Positions 16,138 to 25,614 of a stretch of DNA of 64,000 bases are shown in pieces. The notes beneath the pieces are model-generated. The model was given only the letters and a program-made list of their open reading frames with translations. It was not told the DNA's origin and ran no database searches. This stretch comes from Planctomycetota bacterium (lineage in GTDB: Bacteria > Planctomycetota > UBA1135 > GCA-002686595), in assembly GCA_022446815.1 (NCBI GenBank), contig JAKVCD010000013.1, positions 1 to 64,000 of the forward strand, in the 5' to 3' direction. Made by a program: the position numbers and the translations under genes. Position 1 is the stretch's first letter; each line of letters begins with the position of its first letter.

Positions 16138-19100
16138 GCTGACCTCCTCACCCTTCGCAGGCCGACGCCGGCAATCAGGAGCGGCGCGCCGCCCAAGAGG
16201 AAGAGGCGCCAGAGCAGGCGCTCTTGAGCGGGTAGGGGCTCGAAGCCCACGGGGGTCTCTCGCTGGGTCAAGAGTTGAGTCAGCGCAGGCTCAAGGGTCA
16301 GCCTCGAGGCGGCGAGGAGGAGGAGCTGAGCGTTGTCTGAGTCTGCTTGGTGCAGGTGCGCGGCCCTGAGAGGCGCGCTCGAGCTGAGCAGGCATAACCT
16401 GCCACTCATCCCTTGAGCTGCGGGAGTCAGGGCTACCGAGCCATCTTCGAGGACCCTAGCGCCGGGGAAGCTGCCCGTGAGGTCTGCGGCTAGGAGCGCG
16501 CTCGGACACGCCTCAGAGAGCGGGTCGGAGCTGGCTCCGGTGAGCGCGGAGTCTGTCAGGTCACCTCCCTCCCACGCGTAGGTCCACGCGTCAGGGCTCG
16601 CGCTGAGCCAAGGTGCGAGCTCGAGTCCGCGCGCTTCGAGTTGTGCGGTGTCTGCGGCGAGCGAGTTGGCCCCAGCGAAGGTGACGTCGCCCAGGCCGTC
16701 TCTCCCGAGGACTCGTACGCAGAAGGGCGCGTTTGATGAGCGCAGCTCGGTCTTCGGCGTCAGCCCAGCTCGGTCGACGCGTGTCGGGATGAGGGAGCTC
16801 GCGTGGAGTGAGTCGAAGAGAAGGCGAGGGTCAAGGGCTAGACCGAGCTCCTCAAAGGGACCATCGACGTCGGGGTAGAGCGGGCGCGGCCACCAGGCGA
16901 AGGCGTGCGCGCTCTCGCTCTTCCTGCGTCCGAGCAGGTCATGGGTCTGCGCCGCGAGGAGCGCGCGGCCGCCAGCGTTGAGGTGTTCGAAGAGCGCAGC
17001 GTGGATGAGCGCGGCGTCGCGACGTGGTTGGAGCACAAGCAGCGCGTCCGCTGTGGAGGGGACCACAGGCTCCTTCGGATTGACCTCGGTGACTGTGAAG
17101 CCGTGAGCTCTGAGCCACTCCTTCGCAGGGCCGTATGGGTCTGCGCCGCCGGGGGCGAAGTGGCCTTGGTTTTGATAGTCGAGGACCGCCTCCGCAGGGG
17201 AGAGCAGGGGGCGGTCGCTCGCGATCGCGAGCTCCACAGGCGCCCCTGTGGCCATACTTTGGAGAGCGAGAGCGAGGCGGAAGCGGAGCCGCTCGTGAGT
17301 CGCGACATCCGAGAGGTCGAGGGTGGCGCTAGCCACGGTGGCTCCCTGATCGTCGTAGGCTTCGAGGCGCGCGCCAACACAGACCTCAAGGACTCTGCGG
17401 GTCTCTGTGAGTGACTCAGCCAGGGCGCGCGGCTTGAGCCCGAGAGCACGCGCTGCCTCCTCGGGGGTCCCGGCGCGCTCACGGAGGTCGATCCCTGAGC
17501 TTCGACAGAGCCCAACGAGGGTCGCCGAGGCGCGGTCTAAGGCGTGCGCCAACTCGACCGGCAGTGCGGCGCGCTCTGGACGCCAGAGCTCTAGGGTCAC
17601 GTCACCGCCGAGCTCTGCCACGGCACTCCTGAAGACGCCTGCGCCGGCATCGTCAAGGTGGTGACGCCCCTCAGCAGTGGCGTCGATGCCGGCGGTCTGC
17701 AATGGGGCGAGGGCGAGGCTGAAGGCTAGGGGAGCGATGAGGAGGCAGGCTGCGGGCGCTAGCCTCGGCGCGAGACGAGCCCCGCTGGCGCGCTCTCTTC
17801 TTGAGAGGAAGAGGGCTGTAAGGAGGGCGGGTACAGAGAGGATGAGGAGGAGGCGCGCGCTCGTACGGGCCTTGGTGTCGAGCGGAGGGAGCGAGACCTC
17901 TCTCTGCGTGGTCGTCTTTCGCAAGAGGTGTCGATCCTTGGAGACCAAGGTGTCGAAGAGCACGCGGGTGAGGGCGAGGTGTTGATAGCGCTCATCGGAG
18001 AGGTAAGCGTCTCGGAGCGGGCTCGCGCTACCTAAGAGGAGGACGCGGCCGCGCGCTGGGTCGCGGTGGGTGAGCATGGCCGCGACAGGAGCGCGGGGCG
18101 CAGGGGTGCCCTCGAGGCTGTCTAGCTGGACGACGCGCAGAGCGGTTTGGGGGCGCAGGGCCCGCACGGCGCGCGGGCTCGCCGTAGCGAGCACCTCTGC
18201 GCGCACGCCGCGCGCGGCGAGGAGCGCGGGGTCGAGCTGGAAGGCTGTGGGAGAGTCGAACAAGAGGGAGCCATCTGGTTGACCCTCGAGGGCGCGGAAG
18301 TCTTGGTTGACGGCGGGGACAGAGACGAGCTGCGGCGCCGGTAGTGAGCTGCCGTCAGGGAGCGGGAGGGCGTCAGAGACTGGGTCCAAGAGCACCCCCT
18401 CATATGCGCTCACACCGAGCGCGCTCAGGGCGCGGGGGAAGGCTGGAGCCTCACGGAGCTGAACCATGACCTCTCCCTCGCTGCGTCCGAGCTCGGCCGC
18501 GGTCGCGCTCCCCGCGAGCAGGAGGTCACCGCCAGCTCGGAGGTGAGCCTCTACCCGAGCGAGGGCCTCCGGGGAGGCGTCCTCTGGTTGGAGCCAGACG
18601 ATGAGGTCGTCGCTGAGAGGGGCTGCGTCACTCTCAATCTCTGCGCGTCGCAGCTCGGCGCGGCCGGCCAACAGCGCAGCCACGGCCTCGAAGCCTTGCG
18701 GGGCATCCAGGAGGACTCTGGGCCGTGAGGGGACCGCGAGGTCCTCAAGGTGTGCGATCAAGAGCTCGGGGAGATTTCCTGTCTGTGCTGGGAGGAGACC
18801 GTTTCGCACATGAGCTTCGTGAGGGCCGAGGGTGAAGCGCAGGCTGGAAGTGAGCTCTGCCTCGCTCCAGGTGTCGTCTTCGACCTTGGGTGCGCGGGTC
18901 GCGCGCACCCCAAGGGAGTCGAGGTGTGCGCTCAAGCCCTCTGCCTCTCTTGGGTGATGGACGCTGAGGCGGAGAAGCTCTGGATGGACAGCCTCGAGGG
19001 CACGGAAGGCAGCGCGCACAGACTCCTCGAGTCCTCGCAGGTCATATGGGAGCTCTGACTTCGGGCTGACCCAGTACTCGATCGAGGCCTGGCCGCCGCT

Positions 19101-19265
19101 GTCTAAGAGCTTGGCCAGACGCTCTCGCTGTCCTGCGTCGATGTGAGCGCGCTTGGTCCTTGCCGGCTCAAGGGATGGGCCAGCCCGCTCGACCACTCTC
19201 GCTGCGGTAGAGGCGACGAGGAGCGCGAGGGCCAGGGTGAGCCAAGGGGTCGAGCGGGTGCGCAC
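16134..19265 (-). CDS. Double-length GldG-family ABC auxiliary protein
   Basis: 1043 residues, about twice the usual GldG length. The protein reads as two modules in tandem. Module 1 has an N-terminal helix (WLTLALALLVASTAARVV), a periplasmic ABC_transp_aux-type region with AHLRAGGDLLLAGSATAAEL, and a membrane helix near 465-485. A second helix (~497-519) opens module 2, which has its own auxiliary domain with EHLNAGGRALLAAQTHDLLG and a final C-terminal helix near 1020-1040. The repeated element hLxAGGxxLLAxxT in the two halves supports an internal duplication or fusion. GldG proteins partner a GldF permease and GldA ATPase. The start lies 13 bases after the permease stop. Confidence 0.72.
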   Translation of the reverse strand: MRTRSTPWLTLALALLVASTAARVVERAGPSLEPARTKRAHIDAGQRERLAKLLDSGGQASIEYWVSPKSELPYDLRGLEESVRAAFRALEAVHPELLRLSVHHPREAEGLSAHLDSLGVRATRAPKVEDDTWSEAELTSSLRFTLGPHEAHVRNGLLPAQTGNLPELLIAHLEDLAVPSRPRVLLDAPQGFEAVAALLAGRAELRRAEIESDAAPLSDDLIVWLQPEDASPEALARVEAHLRAGGDLLLAGSATAAELGRSEGEVMVQLREAPAFPRALSALGVSAYEGVLLDPVSDALPLPDGSSLPAPQLVSVPAVNQDFRALEGQPDGSLLFDSPTAFQLDPALLAARGVRAEVLATASPRAVRALRPQTALRVVQLDSLEGTPAPRAPVAAMLTHRDPARGRVLLLGSASPLRDAYLSDERYQHLALTRVLFDTLVSKDRHLLRKTTTQREVSLPPLDTKARTSARLLLILSVPALLTALFLSRRERASGARLAPRLAPAACLLIAPLAFSLALAPLQTAGIDATAEGRHHLDDAGAGVFRSAVAELGGDVTLELWRPERAALPVELAHALDRASATLVGLCRSSGIDLRERAGTPEEAARALGLKPRALAESLTETRRVLEVCVGARLEAYDDQGATVASATLDLSDVATHERLRFRLALALQSMATGAPVELAIASDRPLLSPAEAVLDYQNQGHFAPGGADPYGPAKEWLRAHGFTVTEVNPKEPVVPSTADALLVLQPRRDAALIHAALFEHLNAGGRALLAAQTHDLLGRRKSESAHAFAWWPRPLYPDVDGPFEELGLALDPRLLFDSLHASSLIPTRVDRAGLTPKTELRSSNAPFCVRVLGRDGLGDVTFAGANSLAADTAQLEARGLELAPWLSASPDAWTYAWEGGDLTDSALTGASSDPLSEACPSALLAADLTGSFPGARVLEDGSVALTPAAQGMSGRLCLLSSSAPLRAAHLHQADSDNAQLLLLAASRLTLEPALTQLLTQRETPVGFEPLPAQERLLWRLFLLGGAPLLIAGVGLRRVRRSA

Positions 19266-19278
19266 TAGGTCCGCCCTC

Positions 19279-20010
19279 TCAGTCCCGGATGTTCCGGATG
19301 GTCCAGGTGTTCAGCGCGAGGAAGACGGCCGTCGTCCCGATGAGCCACGCGCTCTCTCCGAGGCCGATGTAGCCTGCGCAGAAGGCGTCATAGCGGAGGA
19401 GGGCTGAGAGGTTGTCAGCCAAGAGCGTGCCTGGCGCGAGATCTGGGGCGAGGCCATCTAAGATCGCTGTGAGGGCGGGAGCGCCGCTCGCGAGGAGGAG
19501 GACGCTGCCAGCGCAGCCGGTGAGGAAGGCGACGACGACCTCGCGGGTGAGGCTCGAGAGGAAGAGGGCCTGGGCGAGGAGCAGAGCACCCAAGAGGAGC
19601 GCGCCCAGATAGCTTGAGAGGATCAGCCCGCCGTCAGGCTCACCCAAGGCGTAGAGGAGCAAGACCGCAGGGCTGGTGCCGAGCAGGAAGAGCAGCCATA
19701 TGCCTACGCCCGCGAGGAACTTGCCTAGGACGAGCTCCACGGCAGAGAGAGGCAGGGTGACCCAGAGCTCAAAGGTGCGTCGGCGGCGCTCTTCAGCCCA
19801 GAGGCGCATGGCGAGCGCAGGGAGGAGCACTGCGGCGGCAGCTGGGATCCATCGGAAGAGGGGCGTGAGGTCGAGGCGCCCTGCGAGGAAGAACTCCGTG
19901 GAGAAGAGAGAGAGTACGACGAGGAGCGACGCGACCGTGGCGACGTAGGCGACGGGGGCGTCGAAGAGGGCGCGCAGCTCGCGGCCGGCGACGAGGCGGA
20001 TCGCTCTCAC
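19279..20010 (-). CDS. ABC-2 type permease, GldF-like
   Basis: A 243-residue integral membrane protein with about six hydrophobic helices. It starts with IRLVAGRELRALFDAPVAYV, the typical beginning of ABC-2/GldF permeases, and has the family segment WAEERRRRTFELWVTLPLSA. It is encoded between the ATPase gene (ATGA overlap 20007-20010) and the large GldG-like gene. In bacteria that do not glide, this gene set probably serves another export function. No gliding-specific gene is nearby, so I do not infer motility. Confidence 0.88.
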   Translation of the reverse strand: MRAIRLVAGRELRALFDAPVAYVATVASLLVVLSLFSTEFFLAGRLDLTPLFRWIPAAAAVLLPALAMRLWAEERRRRTFELWVTLPLSAVELVLGKFLAGVGIWLLFLLGTSPAVLLLYALGEPDGGLILSSYLGALLLGALLLAQALFLSSLTREVVVAFLTGCAGSVLLLASGAPALTAILDGLAPDLAPGTLLADNLSALLRYDAFCAGYIGLGESAWLIGTTAVFLALNTWTIRNIRD

Positions 20011-20747
20011 GCTGAGGCCTCCTCGCGGGGTGCGCGGACGGCGTCGAGGATCAAGCCTTCGAGGTCTTTGCCTTCAGCGCTGGCGCGCTCGGCCAAGACC
20101 TCAGTGCGCTCGTCGAGGAGCAGCCGACCGTGGTGGAGGAGGAGTAAGCGGTCACAGATGGCAGTGACCTCTGCGAGGACGTGGCTGGAGAAGAGCACGG
20201 CGCGGCCTTCGCGCAGCTCCGATATGTGCTCCCTGAAGGCCGCGACTTGCAGCGGGTCGAGGCCATGAGTCGGCTCGTCGAGGAGGAGCACCTTGGGATC
20301 GTGGAGGAGCGCAGCCGCGAGGGAGATGCGCCGACGATATCCCTTAGAGCAGGTCCCGACTCGCCTATCGCAGACGCGGGAGAGGTCGCATCGCTCGACG
20401 AGGGTCGCGACCCGGGCGGAGAGGGCTTCCTCCGCGATGCCGTGCGCGCGACCGCAGAACTCGAGGAAGGCCCTCACTCGCATGCCGTCAAAGAGCGCGT
20501 CGTGCTCAGGGAGGTAGCCGATCGAGCGGCGCACCTCGCGGGGAGCAGCGACTACGTCGTGTCCCGCGACCACGAGCTCGCCCGCGCTGGGCTGTAGGTA
20601 AGTAGAGAGCATCCTCAGGACGGTCGTCTTCCCAGCCCCGTTGGGGCCTAGGAAGCCGACGACCTCTCCTGGTTGAACCTCAAAGGAAATGTGGTCTACG
20701 GCGCGGAGGTCGCCGAAGTCTCGAGTCAGGGCCGCTGCGCGGATCAT
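20007..20747 (-). CDS. ABC transporter ATP-binding protein, GldA-like
   Basis: 246 residues with all ABC ATPase motifs: Walker A GPNGAGKTTVLRML, a Q-loop region, a degenerate signature CSKGYRRRISLAAALLHDP (SKGYR in place of LSGGQ, common in the ABC-2/CcmA-NatA branch), Walker B VLLLDEPTHGLDP and the switch His in LFSSHVLAE. It energises the permease encoded next to it. It is the first gene of a four-gene leftward operon (ATPase, permease, GldG-like, DUF4340-like). Confidence 0.93.
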   Translation of the reverse strand: MIRAAALTRDFGDLRAVDHISFEVQPGEVVGFLGPNGAGKTTVLRMLSTYLQPSAGELVVAGHDVVAAPREVRRSIGYLPEHDALFDGMRVRAFLEFCGRAHGIAEEALSARVATLVERCDLSRVCDRRVGTCSKGYRRRISLAAALLHDPKVLLLDEPTHGLDPLQVAAFREHISELREGRAVLFSSHVLAEVTAICDRLLLLHHGRLLLDERTEVLAERASAEGKDLEGLILDAVRAPREEASA

Positions 20748-20846
20748 GACAGGAGGGTAGCCCGATGGGTCGGCGAGTGGAATCGGCTATCCTCTTGGGC
20801 CTGATGGCGCGGGCTCCGCGCCGATTTGATCCACCGGAGATATCCC

Positions 20847-22931
20847 ATGATCCAGCAGTCCAACAGCTCGAACCCGCTCTTCGCCCACGGCACCCCCCCT
20901 CGCTTCAATGAGGTCACCCCGGCCCACTCCAAGGAGGCCGTGCCCCAGCTCCTAGAGCGCGCCAGCGCGGAGTTCAGCGCCTTTGAAGAGAACGTCGAGC
21001 CCACCTGGGACGGCATCTTCGGCCGCCTCCGCGAGATCGTCGAGCCCCTCGAGTACGCCTGGCACGTGACGGGGCACTTGATGGGGGTTCGCAACTCTGA
21101 GGAGCTGCGCGAGGTCTACGAGGAGCTGCAGCCGCAGGTCGTCGAGTTCTTCACGCGCATGGGACAGAGCGCAGCGACCTACGCCGCGCTAGAGGCCCTC
21201 GTCGCGGGTGAGGCATGGGCTGAACTGGACGCGACGCGTAAGCGCCTAGTCGAGAAGGAGCTCTTGGGCATGAAGCTCTCCGGCATCTCGCTCGAAGGCG
21301 ATGCGAAGGAGCGCTTCAACGAGATCCAGAAGGAACTCGCCGAGCTCTCGACGGGCTTCTCTAACGCCGTGCTCGACAGCCGAAAGGCCTACGAGCTCAT
21401 CCTCACGGACCCGGCCGACGCTGAAGGTTTCCCGGAGACCCTGCGCCAAGGGGCGGCAGCCTCGGCGAAGTCCGCTGGTCACGAGGGCGCCACCGCCGAG
21501 GACGGACCTTGGAGGATCACGCTGGATGCTCCTTCGGTGATGCCCTTCATGATGCACAGCCGCAACCGCGAGCAGCGCGAGACCGTGTACCGCGCGCTCG
21601 TCACCGTCGCCTCCGAGGGGGAGTTCGATAACAAGCCTCGCATCGAGCGCATCCTCGCGCTCCGTAAGGAGAAGGCCGGACTCCTCGGGTACAACACCCA
21701 CGCCGAGATCTCCCTCGCGACGAAGATGGCTGAGGACGTCTCGGCTGTAGATCAGCTGACTGCGGAGCTCCGCGACGCGGCCATGCCGAAGGCACAGCAG
21801 GACCACGCTGACCTCGTCGCCTTCGCACGCAGCGAGACCGGTGACGAGGCGCTCGAGCTCGCCCACTGGGATGTCGGCTTCTGGTCAGAGCGTATGCGCG
21901 AGACGAAGTACGAGCTCTCCGATGAGGAGCTCAGGCCCTACTACCCCTTCCCCAAGGTGCTCGAGGGGCTTTTCGCAATCACCAAGCGCCTCTTTGATGT
22001 GGACGTCATCGCGGCGGACGAGGATGTACAGGTCTGGCAAGAGGACGTCCGCTACTTCCGCATCCAGGACGCCTCCGGTGAGGACATCGCCACCTTCTAC
22101 CTCGACCCCTACTCGAGGCCTGAGGACAAGCGCGGCGGCGCTTGGATGGACAGCCTGATCGGTCGCGCGCCGACAGCGGACGGCGGCGTGCGGCTGCCCA
22201 CCGCTGTGTTGGTCTGCAACCAGACCCCGCCGGCAGGAGACCGCCCCTCGCTCATGACGCACCGGGAAGTGGAGACCCTCTTCCATGAGTTCGGCCACGG
22301 ACTGCAGCACATGCTCACGACAGTGGACGTGCCTGAGGCCGCTGGCATCGGGAGCGTCGAGTGGGACGCCGTCGAGCTACCGAGCCAGTTCATGGAGAAC
22401 TGGACCTACCACGAGGAGACGGTGATGAGCTTCGCTGGCCACTTCGAGACGGGAGAGCCCATGCCGAAGGAGCTCTTTGAGCGCCTCGTCGCGGCGAAGA
22501 ACTACCGCTCTGGATCGATGGTCCTGCGTCAACTTTACTTCGGGCACCTCGATATGGAGCTGCACCATCACTACGACCCCGCGGGTGATGAGACGGTCTC
22601 CGAGGTCAAGGATCGGGTCGTTTCGATCTCCACGGTCGTGCCGCCGCTCCCCGAGGATCACTTTGAGTGCTCCTTCAGCCACATCTTCGCGGGCGGCTAC
22701 TCCGCTGGCTACTACAGCTACAAGTGGGCTGAGGTCCTCTCAGCTGACGCCTTCAGCGCCTTTGAAGAGGCTGGGCTCGACGACGACGCCGCCATCGTGG
22801 AGATGGGTCACAAGTTCCGTGACACCGTCCTCGCGCAGGGTGGCAGCCGCCACCCCATGGACGTCTTCACGGACTTCCGCGGGCGCGGGCCCTCAACTGA
22901 CGCCCTGAAGCGTCACACCGACCTCGTCTAG
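20847..22931 (+). CDS. prlC: M3 family oligopeptidase (oligopeptidase A-like)
   Basis: 694 residues from the ATG at 20847, which has GGAG seven to ten bases upstream; the ATG at 20826 is less likely. The zinc-binding HExxH is TLFHEFGHGLQHML, with the third ligand Glu in the helix around SVEWDAVELPSQFMENW, the normal spacing for the M3 (thimet oligopeptidase) family. The C-terminal FAGGYSAGYYSYKWAEVLSA is also diagnostic. The enzyme is cytoplasmic and degrades short peptides and signal-peptide fragments, which would fit downstream processing of peptides imported by the Opp systems a few kilobases away. Its stop overlaps the stop of the convergent FG-GAP gene. Confidence 0.95.
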   Translation: MIQQSNSSNPLFAHGTPPRFNEVTPAHSKEAVPQLLERASAEFSAFEENVEPTWDGIFGRLREIVEPLEYAWHVTGHLMGVRNSEELREVYEELQPQVVEFFTRMGQSAATYAALEALVAGEAWAELDATRKRLVEKELLGMKLSGISLEGDAKERFNEIQKELAELSTGFSNAVLDSRKAYELILTDPADAEGFPETLRQGAAASAKSAGHEGATAEDGPWRITLDAPSVMPFMMHSRNREQRETVYRALVTVASEGEFDNKPRIERILALRKEKAGLLGYNTHAEISLATKMAEDVSAVDQLTAELRDAAMPKAQQDHADLVAFARSETGDEALELAHWDVGFWSERMRETKYELSDEELRPYYPFPKVLEGLFAITKRLFDVDVIAADEDVQVWQEDVRYFRIQDASGEDIATFYLDPYSRPEDKRGGAWMDSLIGRAPTADGGVRLPTAVLVCNQTPPAGDRPSLMTHREVETLFHEFGHGLQHMLTTVDVPEAAGIGSVEWDAVELPSQFMENWTYHEETVMSFAGHFETGEPMPKELFERLVAAKNYRSGSMVLRQLYFGHLDMELHHHYDPAGDETVSEVKDRVVSISTVVPPLPEDHFECSFSHIFAGGYSAGYYSYKWAEVLSADAFSAFEEAGLDDDAAIVEMGHKFRDTVLAQGGSRHPMDVFTDFRGRGPSTDALKRHTDLV

Positions 22932-24028
22932 AGCGAGCGCCGGCGGAGCAGGTAGAGCCCGGACTTTCCGGGCAGGACGACGTCCATGTCACCGTCGGCG
23001 TCGATGTCGACGACGACGGGGTAGTGCCCTGCGCCGACCTCGCCGCCCTCAGAGAGGACTTCACGCGAGAACTTCGATGCGCTCACGTCAAAGCGATAGG
23101 CGCAGACGATGAGCTCCTCCTTTCCGCCGGGGTCTTTGCCGTTGTGAGCGAAGCGGCGTTTGCCGGTGATGACCTCCATCGCGCCGTCGCCGTCGAGGTC
23201 AGCGAGGGTGAGCCCGTGAGCCTGGGACCAGGTCTCGTCCACGACCTGGCGCTTCCAAGAGCGCTGGCCCTCTTCATCTCGGCTCTGTTTGAGCCAGTAG
23301 AGACCGTAGTCATGGCCCATGCCCCAGAACACATCCGTGAGTCCGTCACGGTCGAAGTCGTGGGCGATGATCGAGATCCCGGCAGAGCCCATGCTCCACT
23401 CTGCGCGGTGGATCCATTGACCCTTGAGCGGATCGTCGGGAGCTTCGAACCAACCGTCTGGTCCGAGCACGTCAGCGCGGCCGTCGCCGTTCACATCACC
23501 GACGCCGATCCCATGACCTCCACGGTCTTCAGAGATGACGTGCGGAGTGAGGGTCCCTTCGTTGACTCGGAACCAGACGGTGCGACCCATCACGTTCGGG
23601 ACGAAGTCGAGCGCGCCGTCGCCGTCGACATCCCACGCGAAGGCTGTCTCCATATTCCCTGGTCGGTCGACCTCATGGATCTTCCACACGCCGCCCGCCT
23701 CGCCTGGATTCTCACGCCAGAAGACCGCGCGGTCATGCCAGCTGCAGGAGACCACGTCTAGGCGACCGTCTACGTTCACGTCGAGGGGGACGTCTGCGAA
23801 GTCGACTCGATAGCCGCCGTCGGAGCGGATCGGGCTGACCTCGTGGCGTCGCCAAGTGGGAGCCTCATACCAGGTGTCTCCGCTCACGATGTCGAGGTCG
23901 CCGTCAGAGTCCAAATCCGCGACCCCGCAAGCCTCGAAGTCAGAGTCTGCGTTGATGACGACCGTCTCAAAGGGGCGCGCAGGGGCCGCAGGGTCCTGTA
24001 TGAGGGTGAGGAGGAGGGCGCTGATCAT
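22928..24028 (-). CDS. FG-GAP/VCBS repeat exported protein
   Basis: About 366 residues from the ATG at 24028, giving a short leader MISALLLTLIQDPAAPARP that looks like a signal peptide; the longer start at 24076 places the hydrophobic stretch too far inside. At least six calcium-type repeats are visible: DLDSDGDLDIVSGD, DVNVDGRLDVVSC, DVDGDGALDFVPN, DVNGDGRADVLG, DFDRDGLTDVFWG, DLDGDGAMEVITG and DIDADGDMDVVLPG. These would make a seven-bladed beta-propeller acting outside the cytoplasm. There is no enzyme domain. It is divergent from the dihydroorotase gene with a 65-base gap. Confidence 0.85.
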   Translation of the reverse strand: MISALLLTLIQDPAAPARPFETVVINADSDFEACGVADLDSDGDLDIVSGDTWYEAPTWRRHEVSPIRSDGGYRVDFADVPLDVNVDGRLDVVSCSWHDRAVFWRENPGEAGGVWKIHEVDRPGNMETAFAWDVDGDGALDFVPNVMGRTVWFRVNEGTLTPHVISEDRGGHGIGVGDVNGDGRADVLGPDGWFEAPDDPLKGQWIHRAEWSMGSAGISIIAHDFDRDGLTDVFWGMGHDYGLYWLKQSRDEEGQRSWKRQVVDETWSQAHGLTLADLDGDGAMEVITGKRRFAHNGKDPGGKEELIVCAYRFDVSASKFSREVLSEGGEVGAGHYPVVVDIDADGDMDVVLPGKSGLYLLRRRSL

Positions 24029-24093
24029 GGTGTTTCTAGGATAGTCGCTCTCCCTGGTTTCAGGCTGAGCCTTCACGCCTTAGGCTCTCCTCT

Positions 24094-25434
24094 ATGAGCA
24101 GCCAAGAAGTAGACCTCCTCGTCAGCGGAGGCAAGATCGTGGAGGCGGACGGAGTCCGTGAAGAAGACGTCCTCCTGAGTGGGGGCAAGGTCGCTGCGCG
24201 TGGGCAAGGCCTCGAAGCACCCGAGGGGTGTGAGGTGATCGACGCGACAGGGAAGCTCGTCTTCCCTGGCCTCGTCGACTCCCAAGTGCACTTCCGTGAG
24301 CCTGGCTTCCCGCACAAGGAAGATATCGCGACCGGAGCCTTGGCGGCGATCGCGGGTGGGGTGACTGCCTTCTGCGAGATGCCGAACACGAACCCTCCGA
24401 CGACAGACCCTGCGGCGCTAGAAGACAAGCTCGCGCGCGCCCGCGGGCGCGCAGCGGCAGACCACGCCTTCTTCCTCGGCGCGACAGAGGAGAACGCTGA
24501 CAAGCTCGGTGACTGGGAGAACTCTCTAGGGTGCGCAGGCATCAAGGTGTTCATGGGCTCTTCCACAGGGACTCTCCTCGTCCCTGACGACGCGACCCTA
24601 GAGCGCGTCTTGCGCAGCGGCTCTCGCCGGGTCGCTGTTCACTCTGAGGACGACCCCATGCTGAAGGAGGCCTACGCCAACCTTGGTGAGGAGATCAGCG
24701 TGGTGGATCACCCCACGGTGCGGAGCGTGGAGTGCGCGGTGCGGTCGACGACGCGGCTCTTAGACCTCGTCGAGAAGACAGACCGCAAGGTGCACCTCTT
24801 GCATGTCTCCACTGCAGAGGAGGTCGAGATCCTGCGCGAGCGCGACCTCGGCGAGCTGGTGACAGCGGAGGTCACGCCGAACCACCTCTTCCTCACGGCG
24901 CCGCACTGCTATGAGGAGTACGGCTCCTACGCGCAGATGAATCCGCCCGTTCGTGACGCTCGCCACCAAGAGGTGATCCGAGGCGCGCTCGCGGATGGGA
25001 CGATCACCTGCATCGGCTCAGACCATGCACCGCATACGGCAGAGGAGAAGGCGAAGCCTTACCCGTACTGCCCCTCTGGGATCCCGGGCGTTCAGACGAT
25101 CTTGCCGCTCTTGATGACGGCGGTGAGGGACGGCTGGCTCCGCGCGGAGGACGTGTCTCGCGTCGCCTCTAAGGCCGCCTGTGACATTTATGGCATCGAG
25201 GGCAAGGGCTCCTTGAGCGTCGGCAGTGACGCCGACGTGGCGATCTTCGATCCTGAGGAGCGCGGCCCCCTTCAGCTCGACTGGCTGCGTAGTCGAGTGG
25301 CCTGGAGCCCCTTCGTCGGTATGGAGCTCGCTGGCTGGCCGACCATGACGATCCTGCGCGGACGCGTCGCCTACAAAGACCACGCGCTCGTCGGTGAGCC
25401 CGCTGGGCAGCCGCTGCGCTATAGCTTGGGCTGA
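24094..25434 (+). CDS. pyrC: Dihydroorotase (class I-like, DxQVHF subtype)
   Basis: A 446-residue cyclic amidohydrolase. VDSQVHFREPGFPHKEDI contains the substrate-binding REPG, EMPNTNPPTTDP the next signature, GIKVFMGSSTGTL the carbamylated-lysine region, and CIGSDHAPHTAEEK the catalytic Asp. The enzyme cyclises carbamoyl-aspartate to dihydroorotate in pyrimidine synthesis. The first metal-ligand position, usually His in DxHVHxREPG, is Gln here. I recall the same DQVHF form in dihydroorotases of Bacteroidetes, so this is probably a subtype and not decay. No other pyr gene is near. Confidence 0.9.
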   Translation: MSSQEVDLLVSGGKIVEADGVREEDVLLSGGKVAARGQGLEAPEGCEVIDATGKLVFPGLVDSQVHFREPGFPHKEDIATGALAAIAGGVTAFCEMPNTNPPTTDPAALEDKLARARGRAAADHAFFLGATEENADKLGDWENSLGCAGIKVFMGSSTGTLLVPDDATLERVLRSGSRRVAVHSEDDPMLKEAYANLGEEISVVDHPTVRSVECAVRSTTRLLDLVEKTDRKVHLLHVSTAEEVEILRERDLGELVTAEVTPNHLFLTAPHCYEEYGSYAQMNPPVRDARHQEVIRGALADGTITCIGSDHAPHTAEEKAKPYPYCPSGIPGVQTILPLLMTAVRDGWLRAEDVSRVASKAACDIYGIEGKGSLSVGSDADVAIFDPEERGPLQLDWLRSRVAWSPFVGMELAGWPTMTILRGRVAYKDHALVGEPAGQPLRYSLG

Positions 25435-25452
25435 GGGCTGAGCCTGGATATA

Positions 25453-25522
25453 CCGGATCCCCGTGAGGGGATCCGGAGCGGTGGGGAAACGTCCTCTCCA
25501 GCTGGAGGGGCCGGGAGAGGAC
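25453..25522. other. Convergent intergenic region with two perfect hairpins
   Basis: Between pyrC and the convergent oppF-like gene lie a perfect 10-bp stem closed by GTGA (a GNRA-type loop on the + strand; CCGGATCCCC at 25453-25462 with GGGGATCCGG at 25467-25476) and, 14 bases on, an 8-bp stem (GTCCTCTC at 25491-25498 with GAGAGGAC at 25515-25522). No T-run follows. It may terminate transcription from one or both sides. Another possibility is a small structured RNA. Confidence 0.5.
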
Positions 25523-25614
25523 GCGTCTCGGGCCAGCTAGCAGAATAACAGCAAATGCAAGTTCCTGCGAGGGAAAGGTTGAGCAGGGCCTCGTAGGGCT
25601 TTAGAGCTCCTGCC

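Noticed and set aside
20007-20747. Gliding motility function for the GldA/F/G-like operon
   Set aside because: These ABC families are widespread in non-gliding bacteria and no gliding-specific gene is present.
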